DNA from: Acetobacteraceae bacterium H6797
Lineage (GTDB): Bacteria > Pseudomonadota > Alphaproteobacteria > Acetobacterales > Acetobacteraceae
Direction of reading: 5' to 3'
NCBI GenBank assembly: GCA_015223225.1
Contig: JADFCQ010000003.1
Span: 62,001 to 126,000, forward strand
Length of the DNA: 64,000 nt
Shown here: positions 21,217 to 28,621 of the stretch, one piece after another
Numbering within the stretch: the first letter of the stretch is position 1
Layout: every line of letters starts with the position of its first letter
Position numbers and translations under genes: made by a program
Notes under the pieces: generated by a model
What the model was told of the DNA's origin: nothing
The model's database searches: none
The model's input: only the letters and a program-made list of their open reading frames with translations

Positions 21217-22062
21217 ATGGACTGGCTGATTTCCCTGCTCGTCTGGCACGAAACCTGGGCCTATCTGCTGGCCTGGGGCCTTGCGGGGGCCATCGGGGCG
21301 GCGCTGGCCTATCCCTTCGTCAAGCGGCTCGGGCAGTCCTTCTGGCGCGTGCCGGTGCTTATCCTGCCGGTCGTCATCTTCGGCCAGGGCGGGGGCATGG
21401 CGCTCGATTCCTTCAAGGCGCGGCACGAGGCCGATATCCTCCTGCAGCACCTCCGGCAGCAGCAGCTCTTCGTGACCATCCTGGAGGTCGACCCCAAGGC
21501 CGCCGACCATTTCCGGGAGGCCTATGACCAGCAGGTGAAGCCCGCCGCGCCGAATAAGCGGCCGGGCGCCATGCGCGCCCTCGGCGCCTCTTTCGTGGGC
21601 CAGTATTTCGAGGCGCTGATGATGAAGGCGCCCGATGACGCCATGATGCGCATGATCGGCCATATGCGCCGTGCCCTGGCCGCCCTGAAGGGCAAGCCCA
21701 CCGCCTGCATGGACTATCTGATGGGCCGCCCGGCCTTCGTGCTGAACGATCTGCCGCCCGAGTTGCGCCAGGCGGAGCTGGACATGAAGGCCGATATCAT
21801 CGGCGCCGCCAGCCGCAACCCCGCCCCGCCCGTGGCCCCCGCCGAGGTGAGCAAGGGCATGGGGGAGCGGTTCCACGCGAAATATCGCGACCTGGGCTAT
21901 GACCCGGCCGATATCGAGCGCTTCTTCGAGCTGGACCAGCTGCCGCCCGAGCGGGGCTGCGTGGTCGCGACAGAGCTTTTCGAGGTGCTCGGCCAGATGG
22001 ACCCGCGCGATGCGGGCGAGCTGATGCGCGTCATCGCCGGCAAGCCGGTCGACGCCATCTAG
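21217..22062 (+). CDS. Hypothetical membrane-anchored protein
   Basis: GTG 21211, ATG 21214 and ATG 21217 are in frame; AGGAG at 21207-21211 is five bases before 21217. The 281-residue product has two N-terminal hydrophobic segments (about residues 14-32 and 41-56). A charged, mostly helical region of about 220 residues follows, containing HEADILLQHLRQQQLFVTILEVDPKAADHFREAY. I do not recognise it. The soluble part could face the periplasm or cytoplasm. Its C-terminus borders the low-GC glycan island. Confidence 0.65.
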   Translation: MDWLISLLVWHETWAYLLAWGLAGAIGAALAYPFVKRLGQSFWRVPVLILPVVIFGQGGGMALDSFKARHEADILLQHLRQQQLFVTILEVDPKAADHFREAYDQQVKPAAPNKRPGAMRALGASFVGQYFEALMMKAPDDAMMRMIGHMRRALAALKGKPTACMDYLMGRPAFVLNDLPPELRQAELDMKADIIGAASRNPAPPVAPAEVSKGMGERFHAKYRDLGYDPADIERFFELDQLPPERGCVVATELFEVLGQMDPRDAGELMRVIAGKPVDAI

Positions 22063-22164
22063 TGCGGGCTCGTGCCCGAAGGCCGCATTGGCCATAGTTG
22101 AGTAGTACCCGTCCTGTCAGGCCCGGCCCTGGTTAGCGAGCCGGTGCCCTTAATGCAGGCCGGC

Positions 22165-23136
22165 CTACTGCGCGGCCAGCTTGTCCAGCCAGGCTTCCAG
22201 CTTGGTGGTTTGCTTCTGGCTCAACTTCCGGGCGAAAAAGTCCTCGCTCGCCTGAAGCTTGGGCAGGACGTGATCATTGATCGCGATGGGGGATGCCTTA
22301 TTGAATCGGAAGGCATTGGCCATGATCGTGTCGCGATGCGGATTGTCTTCGCTATTGAGCAGCGTGTGCAGCATGCTCTCGTCGGGGCAGAAAGTCCCGC
22401 CGAATTGCAGGAAGAATTCCGGAAGCTGCTCGTAATTCAGCATCCATTCACAGGTATCGCGATGGAGAATGGACCACATCTTGCCGAAATGCGGGCGATG
22501 ACGGGCAAAGAACTTCATCCGTCCGATAGCTTCTTCGCGAAATAGCGGCCGGACGATCAGCGTCTTCTGATAGCTCACATCCGTGACATGCAGGGAGACG
22601 CGCCACTTTATCTCCATCACCGGGCTGGATTTCGAGGAGGAGAACATATTGGCCAATTGCCGATGGACGAGGAATTTGACGTCCGGCCGCATGGCCATCA
22701 TTTCTTCGAGCTCGGGTGGGGCGCTCGGCTTCATCTCTACCATCTTGGGAGTCGTGGTCATGCCCCAGGAGCGGACGAAATTGAGTTTTCCCTGCTGAGC
22801 GTATTGATCAAGCTGTGCGCTGATGGCCGACAGCGACTTGATGGGCACATCGGTGTCGCTGAGGTTGATGAAATAGCGCCACTGGCCCATTTCGGTCGCG
22901 GTGCGCATGCCATTGAAGAGGCTGGTCACTTGGCTGATCCCGCCCCAGGTCACGGGGCAGGGACGGACGATCTTGATATTGGGCTTGTCGAGTGCCTGAA
23001 GATCCTCTTCCGACATGCTCGAATTCGCCAGCAGGTCGATTGAGATGACGTAGAAATTCTCGGGGCGGTAGATCCACCGCATCATTCGGCGGACATTCTC
23101 GAACCTCGCCGACGTCATGATCATGAATGCAAACAA
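22165..23136 (-). CDS. Core-2/I-branching type (GT14) glycosyltransferase
   Basis: The start is TTG at 23136, fixed by a perfect AAGGAGG (23148 to 23142) five bases before it; the nearest ATG would leave 17 bases. The 323-residue protein resembles bacterial GT14 enzymes. It has FYVISIDLLAN near 28, PCPVTWGGISQVTSLFNGM near 58-76, WRYFINLSDTDVPIKS near 85-100, GKMWSILHRDTCEWML near 218 and FCPDESMLHTLL near 250, which correspond to the family's WGG, NLSGxDxPL, W-L-R and PDExF motifs. Such enzymes add GlcNAc, xylose or other sugars as branches. G+C is visibly lower than in neighbouring genes. It diverges from the pyruvyltransferase gene. Confidence 0.82.
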   Translation of the reverse strand: MFAFMIMTSARFENVRRMMRWIYRPENFYVISIDLLANSSMSEEDLQALDKPNIKIVRPCPVTWGGISQVTSLFNGMRTATEMGQWRYFINLSDTDVPIKSLSAISAQLDQYAQQGKLNFVRSWGMTTTPKMVEMKPSAPPELEEMMAMRPDVKFLVHRQLANMFSSSKSSPVMEIKWRVSLHVTDVSYQKTLIVRPLFREEAIGRMKFFARHRPHFGKMWSILHRDTCEWMLNYEQLPEFFLQFGGTFCPDESMLHTLLNSEDNPHRDTIMANAFRFNKASPIAINDHVLPKLQASEDFFARKLSQKQTTKLEAWLDKLAAQ

Positions 23137-23541
23137 GTCTTCCTCCTTAAAAGGGGGATCGGCGTCAGCGAGTGCCGGGCGGCGCGCTGTGAGGGGACCG
23201 GAGCAAGCCGGCGGGAAATTTTCGCAAGTCCGGGCAATGATGGCAAGTTTAGGCCTGAGAGAAAACGAAGCCTCTAGAGCGCAATCTTACCTTTTCTGCA
23301 ACGAAAATATTATATATTCTATTTTAAAATTAAAAATAATATTTGCTCTTGTTGGTTTTTGAAGAGGTTATTGGGGCGGTCTCTGTTAATTTCTTCCAAA
23401 AATTGTTTGGTGCAAAGAGATACCATAAGTAAAATAATAGATTTGGAAGTGCCAATTCAGCTTCCATAAAAAATTCGTGATATGTAGACCTTCTGCATTT
23501 TCTTTATGCGAAAACTTTCTCTTTCCTGAACGCATGATAGA
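23137..23541. promoter_or_regulatory. AT-rich divergent promoter region of the glycan island
   Basis: These 405 bases hold no gene. From about 23285 to 23530 the sequence is strongly AT-rich (for example TATTATATATTCTATTTT), unlike anything else in the window. Many TATAAT-like hexamers occur on both strands, so individual promoters cannot be named. A strong ribosome-binding site for the leftward gene lies at 23142-23148. The composition suggests imported DNA and a target for nucleoid silencers such as MucR/H-NS-like proteins (inference). Confidence 0.6.
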
Positions 23542-24807
23542 GTGCACATGCGTGGAGGCAAGATCAGCAGCTGGTTTCCAGCTCGCTGGTTACTCGGATC
23601 ATTGCAATTGGCGGAATTTCATATGGAAATGATCCCCTACCAGTTTTGGAACTGGAAGCGGAACAACGGCGACGGAATCACTGCGGATATTCTGCAGAGT
23701 ATCTTCGGCGTGCAGCCCGTATATTCGAACCAGAACGTCACCCATCTCATGGGGATCGGTAGTATTTTTCATATGTCAAACAAGAACTCCCATATTTGGG
23801 GGTCGGGAGTGTTGGATCCCAAGAGTAAGCTTCCGCCGCTGCCCCCGGAGCAGGTGCACGCCATCCGTGGCAAGGGAACTCTCCAGTGGCTCGCGAAGCA
23901 GGGCTTCGAAAAGCCGGACCTTCCCATGGGCGACCCTGGTGTCTTCATCGACGAGGTCGTGGCTCAACGGAAGCTTGACCGGACTATTAAATATACCGTC
24001 GCCGTGGTGCCCCACCATAGTGATTTCAACAAGGAATGGGTGCAGCGCTTGCGCGGACGGCAGGATGTCTGCGTTGTCGACATGATGGACAATACGCTGA
24101 AGCCCGTTCAGCAGATACTTAATGCCGAAGTGGTCGTCTCGCAGTCGCTCCATGGGCTGATCTTCGCAGAATCTCTGGGAAAGCCTAACCTCTGGATCAG
24201 TAGCACGAAGGACGGTTGGTGGCGCTGGAAGTTCGACGATTGGTATTCGACGACCAAGGAACCGCAGAAGCAAGCCATGGGCGTGGACGAGCCTGTCCAT
24301 CAATGGATCGCCAATGCCCGCCTGCGAGGCTCAACCATCGACCGGGAAGCGCTAAAGGCGGCCTTCCCGCGTAAGCAATTGGCGAAAGCTGCCAAGCTCG
24401 TGGTCCCGTATGAGGCCTGCCGGGCCGTCGACGTGATGACCTACACAACGCCGACTCCTTTCTTCGAGGATAAGGCGCCGGTCGAGTACACGCAGAAGGA
24501 GATCGGGACGGCTCAGTGGCGAGTAGCGGAGACGGGCAAGGCTGTCTTCTCGTCTTGGGCCGAGCCGACCTATCTCTGCCTGCATGATGGCAGTTTCCCG
24601 CTCAACCCGGACGATGTTACCCAGGCCTCGCGCCTGCTAGACCATCACGGTAAGTGCCAGTTCGCCGTGCTGCGGCCCGGTGCCGAGCGACGGGTAATTG
24701 ACTCGAACGACATTCCAGAGAGCGAGCGGCGCCTGCAAGGGGCGATCGTGCTTCGCCCTTGCATGTGGTTCTCGCCAATCGCGCGGCATCTCGTCGTCAC
24801 CGTCTGA
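23542..24807 (+). CDS. Polysaccharide pyruvyl transferase-family protein with C-terminal extension
   Basis: The first 270 residues match the polysaccharide pyruvyl transferase fold (CsaB/ExoV type). They include YQFWNWKRNNGDGITADIL near 33, SHIWGSGVLDPKSK near 82, MGDPGVFIDE near 128, VAVVPHHSDFNKEW near 152 and SQSLHGLIFAESLGKPNLWIS near 200-220. ExoV-type enzymes add a ketal pyruvate from PEP to exopolysaccharide sugars. About 150 further residues (270-421) match nothing I recognise. The start is uncertain: GTG 23542, ATG 23548 or ATG 23623 are in frame, and family alignment favours 23623. G+C is below the surrounding genes. It diverges from the GT14 gene and probably acts on the same glycan. 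Confidence 0.8.
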   Translation: MHMRGGKISSWFPARWLLGSLQLAEFHMEMIPYQFWNWKRNNGDGITADILQSIFGVQPVYSNQNVTHLMGIGSIFHMSNKNSHIWGSGVLDPKSKLPPLPPEQVHAIRGKGTLQWLAKQGFEKPDLPMGDPGVFIDEVVAQRKLDRTIKYTVAVVPHHSDFNKEWVQRLRGRQDVCVVDMMDNTLKPVQQILNAEVVVSQSLHGLIFAESLGKPNLWISSTKDGWWRWKFDDWYSTTKEPQKQAMGVDEPVHQWIANARLRGSTIDREALKAAFPRKQLAKAAKLVVPYEACRAVDVMTYTTPTPFFEDKAPVEYTQKEIGTAQWRVAETGKAVFSSWAEPTYLCLHDGSFPLNPDDVTQASRLLDHHGKCQFAVLRPGAERRVIDSNDIPESERRLQGAIVLRPCMWFSPIARHLVVTV

Positions 24808-24825
24808 CGGTCGGCGGCGCGCCGA

Positions 24826-26352
24826 CTATCTATACAGCGCCGCCTCATAGGCTTGTGGCTGGCTCAGCAGGGCCAGGGCGGCCGTGCGGTCCGCCTCGCG
24901 GCCCTCGGCGGGCGGGCAGGCGTTGCGCAGCGCCGCGACCTCGCTCGCCGGCACCGGCACCCGCGCCTGGCGCAGCCGGGCGATCACCGGCGCCATCGGG
25001 TTCCGCCCCTGGTTCAGGGCCGCCAGCGTCTCGGTAAGCCGCGCCTCGCCCAGGCTGGTGCAGACGGACGGGATCACCCCCAGCCCCTGCAGCGGCCAGC
25101 CCGTGGCCGAGATCACCTGCGACCAAGAGACCAGCAGATCCGCCCCATTGGGCAGCGGCTGCAGCACCTGGATGAGCCCCTTGCCCAGCGTCGCGCTGCC
25201 CACCACCACGGCGCGGCGGGCATCGGCCAGGGCGGTGGCCACGATCTCGGCCGAGGAGGCGGAGCGGCCATCGACCAGCACCACCAGCCGCGCGCCGACG
25301 CTCAGGTCGATGCCATCCGCGCGCCAGACGCGCCGGGCGCCCGGGTGCCGCCCATCGGTGCGGATAATCACGCCGCCCGGCAGGAAGGCATCGGCCACGC
25401 TGGCCGCCTGGGAGAGCACGCCGCCCCGGTTGCCGCGCAGATCCAGCACCACGCCGCTCGGCACCGTGCCGCCGGGCGGCGGATTGCCCGCATAGAAGGC
25501 CGCGCGCAGGGCATTGGCCACCTCGGCGCCCGTCTCGCTCGAGAAGGTGCTGATGCGCATCCAGAGCAGCCCGTCGACATGATCGACCTTGAGGCTCTCG
25601 GGCGGAATGGGCCGGCGCGACAGCACCACCTGCCGCCGCGACCGCCCGCGCTGGACACTCAGCAGCGCTTCGCTGCCCGTGGGGCCTTCCAGGAGGGAGG
25701 CGGCCAGGTTCAGATCCTTCGCATCGACCGGCACGCCGTCGATCGCGAGGAGAATATCGCCCTCCACGAGGCCCGCCTGGGCGGCGGGGCCGATAGGGTC
25801 CACGAAAGCGATCAGCACCGCGTCGCGCCGCCCGGCCGCGAGGCGCAGGCCGAGCCCACTCTGGCCCACGCGCCGCTCGCGCGCCTGCGCGGCCTCCTCG
25901 GCGCTCACATAGCGGCTGTAGGGGTCGAGATGGTTGAACAGCTCGTCGAAGGCGGAATGCAGCATGCGCTCCGCCCCGGCCCGGCGAAGGGCGGGGGAGG
26001 CCGTCCAGCCGGCCTCGAAGAGCGAGGCGATGGCATTGGGCGCGCCCTTCGCCAGGCTCTCCTGCCCCACGACCCGTTCCGGCGTCACGAGGCGCAGCAC
26101 GCCGCCCCTTTCCTCGGCGACCAGCCGCGGGTCGAGCACGGCGAGGCCGCGAAGCGCCCAGAGGGCGAGTTCGGCCGGGTCGGTCTTTTCCAGGTGGCGC
26201 TGCTCGATGGTGGTCAGTGCGGTTTCGAGCACCGCCTGCACGCCGCCGCGCGGAAAGCTGTCCTGCGCGCGGGCCCGATGCGTCAGCGCCAGGAGCGGCA
26301 GGAGGAGCAGCAGGCAGAACGCCAGCCGCCGCAGCAGCGGACGGCCCGTCAG
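24826..26352 (-). CDS. S41 (C-terminal processing) peptidase
   Basis: The protein opens with a signal peptide (LLRRLAFCLLLLLPLLALTHRARAQ). An N-terminal helical region follows, then a PDZ domain (SGLGLRL...AGLVEGDILLAIDGVPV) and the S41 catalytic domain. Its Ser is in DGRSASSAEIVATAL and its Lys in GSATLGKGLIQ. It probably trims or degrades periplasmic proteins. No ATG, GTG or TTG lies directly before the signal peptide; the frame's first ATG (26532) would add 60 residues overlapping rnr. A CTG at 26352 overlaps the rnr stop as CTGA, and I use it as the likeliest start. It is last in the pyrB-to-rnr cluster. Confidence 0.88.
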   Translation of the reverse strand: MTGRPLLRRLAFCLLLLLPLLALTHRARAQDSFPRGGVQAVLETALTTIEQRHLEKTDPAELALWALRGLAVLDPRLVAEERGGVLRLVTPERVVGQESLAKGAPNAIASLFEAGWTASPALRRAGAERMLHSAFDELFNHLDPYSRYVSAEEAAQARERRVGQSGLGLRLAAGRRDAVLIAFVDPIGPAAQAGLVEGDILLAIDGVPVDAKDLNLAASLLEGPTGSEALLSVQRGRSRRQVVLSRRPIPPESLKVDHVDGLLWMRISTFSSETGAEVANALRAAFYAGNPPPGGTVPSGVVLDLRGNRGGVLSQAASVADAFLPGGVIIRTDGRHPGARRVWRADGIDLSVGARLVVLVDGRSASSAEIVATALADARRAVVVGSATLGKGLIQVLQPLPNGADLLVSWSQVISATGWPLQGLGVIPSVCTSLGEARLTETLAALNQGRNPMAPVIARLRQARVPVPASEVAALRNACPPAEGREADRTAALALLSQPQAYEAALYR

Positions 26353-28616
26353 CGCGTGCGCGTCCGGCTCGCGCGCCCTTTCGGCGCGGGCAGGCCCTGC
26401 ATCAGATGAAAAACCATGCCGCCGGTATGTGGCGTGGCTTCTGCCAAGCGCACCTCGACCCCCTGGCCGAGTGGAAACACCAGTCCTGTCCTGCGCCCGA
26501 CCAAGCGGCGGGGCGCTTCCTCTTGCAGCCATTGGTCGTCCGGTAGTGAGGCGAGCGGCACTATTCCGCTGGCCCCGTTCTCCTCCACCGTGACGAACAG
26601 GCCGAAGCGTGTCACGCCCGAAATCCGGGCCTCGAAGGTGTTGCCGACACGGTGCGACATATATGACGCAAGGTATCTTTCTACCGCATCGCGCTCGGCC
26701 GAAGCAGCCCTGCGTTCCGTTTGTGTAATGTGTTCCGCCGTGTCCGGAAGGCCCGAGGCTTCGCCCTCCGTGATGCCGTCCGGGCCCAGTTTCAGGCCCC
26801 GGATCAGCGCCCGATGGATCATCAGATCGGCATAGCGGCGGATGGGGCTGGTGAAATGGGCGTAGCGCGCGAGGGCGAGGCCGAAATGGCCGATATTGTC
26901 CTGGCTGTATTCTGCCTGTGACTGGCCGCGCAGCACCGTTTCGTGGACCAGTTTCTCCTCCGGCGTGCCCTTCACCTTCTCCAATATCGCCGCGAAGTCG
27001 CGCGGATGGAGGTGATTGCTGGGCGGCAAGGAAATTTCCATACCTTCCAGGAACTGGCGCAGCCCCTCCAGCTTCTCATCCGAGGGGCGGTCATGGATGC
27101 GGTAGACGCAGGGCTGGGACAGGCGCTCCAGTTCCTCGGCCGCGCAGACATTCGCGGCGACCATGAATTCCTCGATCAGCCGGTGCGACTCGAAGCGCTC
27201 GCGGGGGAGAATCGAGCCCACCTCGCCCTCGGCATTGAGCTTCACCCGGCGCTCGGGAATGTCGAGCTCCAGCGTGCCGCGCTTCTGCCGGGCGGCGAAG
27301 AGCGTCTCGAAGGCGCCGTAGAGCCGCGCGACATGGCCTTCGTCGAGCCCGGCATCGGTGCCGTTGTTCCGGGCCTCCTGCAGCTCGTCATAGGTGAGGC
27401 GGGCGGCGGAGCGCATGATGCCGCGGCCGAAGCGGTGGCGATGCTTGGTGCCGGCCTTGTCGAACCACATCTCGACGAAAAGGCAGCCCCGATCCTCCTT
27501 CGGCCGCAGGCTGCACCAGCCGTTGGACAGGGCCTCGGGCAGCATGGGCACGACGCGATCGGGGAAATAGACCGAGTTGCCGCGCTTCCAGGCCTCCTTG
27601 TCGAGCGCCGAGCCGGGGCGGACGTAATGCGCCACATCGGCAATGGCGACGGTGACCTTCCAGCCCTCTCCATCGGGCTCGGCATGCACGGCATCGTCGA
27701 AATCCCGCGCATCCTCGCCATCGATGGTGATGAGCGGCAGGGCGCGCAGATCCTCCCGCCCCTCTTCCGAGACGCCCCGCGCCTTTTCGGCCTCCTGGAG
27801 GGCCTCCTCGGGGAAGGCTTCGGGGATGCCATGGGCATGGATGCAGAGCACGGAGATGGAGCGCGGTTCGCCCATCCGCCCGATCTTCTCCACCACGCGG
27901 GCGGGGCGCAGGCCGAGGCCGTGATGGGGCAGGGGCTCGGCCAGCACGATATCGCCCGTGACGGCGCCATTCTCGTCGCCCTTGGGGATGACCCAATCGG
28001 CCTTCTGGCGCTTGTCGGTCGGGATCAGCCGGCCATCCTCGAAAACGCCCAGCACCCGGCCGGACGCCGCACCCCCGATCCGCTTGACCGTGCGGCCCTC
28101 GTATTTGTCGCCGCCCATGTGGCGGAGCCGGGCCAGCACGCGCTCGCCGGGCGCGAGCGCCGGCTGCCCGCGCCGCTCGGGATGCATATAGACGATGGTG
28201 CGCGGGCTGGTCTCGAGCCCCACGGGACGGGCGATCGGATCGCCGTCAGGGTCGGTGCCGACCATTTCCACGACCGCCATTTCGGGCAGACGGGTGGGGT
28301 GGCGGAAGCTCTTCTTCCCGGCGGGGGTGAGGCCGCCCTCTTCCTTCAACTCGGCCAGCAGCAGGCGAAGCGCCGGGCGCTGCTCGGTCGAGAGGCCGAA
28401 ATGGCGGGAAATCTCGCTCTTGCCGATCTTGCCGGAGGCCTCGCGCAGGAAGGCGCGGATCTCCTCCTTGGTCGGCAGGGCCGCGGGCTGGTCGGGCAGG
28501 GCCGCGTTGCGCCTTTTGGCGCTGGCGCGCGGCCCGGCCGCCGCCTTGCGCAGAGACAGCGCCTTGCGACGGTCCCGCCGGTTGCCGGCGGGGGCTTCGG
28601 GGCCCTCGCCGCTCAT
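26349..28616 (-). CDS. rnr: Ribonuclease R
   Basis: This 755-residue 3'-to-5' exoribonuclease degrades structured RNA. It has a basic N-terminal helix-turn-helix region (ISRHFGLSTEQR near 66), cold-shock-like OB domains and an RNB catalytic domain with ITIDGEDARDFDDAVHAE (near 296), whose aspartates bind magnesium. RFTSPIRRYADLMIHR-type residues (HFTSPIRRYADLMIHRAL) lie near 590, and an S1 RNA-binding domain near 650-730 (GVTRFGLFVTVEENGASGIVPLASL). It starts five bases after topA and overlaps the S41 gene at its end. The N-terminal 45 residues are unusually Arg/Lys/Ala-rich. Confidence 0.96.
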   Translation of the reverse strand: MSGEGPEAPAGNRRDRRKALSLRKAAAGPRASAKRRNAALPDQPAALPTKEEIRAFLREASGKIGKSEISRHFGLSTEQRPALRLLLAELKEEGGLTPAGKKSFRHPTRLPEMAVVEMVGTDPDGDPIARPVGLETSPRTIVYMHPERRGQPALAPGERVLARLRHMGGDKYEGRTVKRIGGAASGRVLGVFEDGRLIPTDKRQKADWVIPKGDENGAVTGDIVLAEPLPHHGLGLRPARVVEKIGRMGEPRSISVLCIHAHGIPEAFPEEALQEAEKARGVSEEGREDLRALPLITIDGEDARDFDDAVHAEPDGEGWKVTVAIADVAHYVRPGSALDKEAWKRGNSVYFPDRVVPMLPEALSNGWCSLRPKEDRGCLFVEMWFDKAGTKHRHRFGRGIMRSAARLTYDELQEARNNGTDAGLDEGHVARLYGAFETLFAARQKRGTLELDIPERRVKLNAEGEVGSILPRERFESHRLIEEFMVAANVCAAEELERLSQPCVYRIHDRPSDEKLEGLRQFLEGMEISLPPSNHLHPRDFAAILEKVKGTPEEKLVHETVLRGQSQAEYSQDNIGHFGLALARYAHFTSPIRRYADLMIHRALIRGLKLGPDGITEGEASGLPDTAEHITQTERRAASAERDAVERYLASYMSHRVGNTFEARISGVTRFGLFVTVEENGASGIVPLASLPDDQWLQEEAPRRLVGRRTGLVFPLGQGVEVRLAEATPHTGGMVFHLMQGLPAPKGRASRTRTR

Positions 28617-28621
28617 CCCGG

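Noticed and set aside
24810..24826. GTCGGCG/CGCCGAC hairpin as terminator between the pyruvyltransferase and S41 genes
   Set aside because: Three-base loop, no T-run, and the right arm overlaps the S41 stop codon; too weak to list as a terminator.
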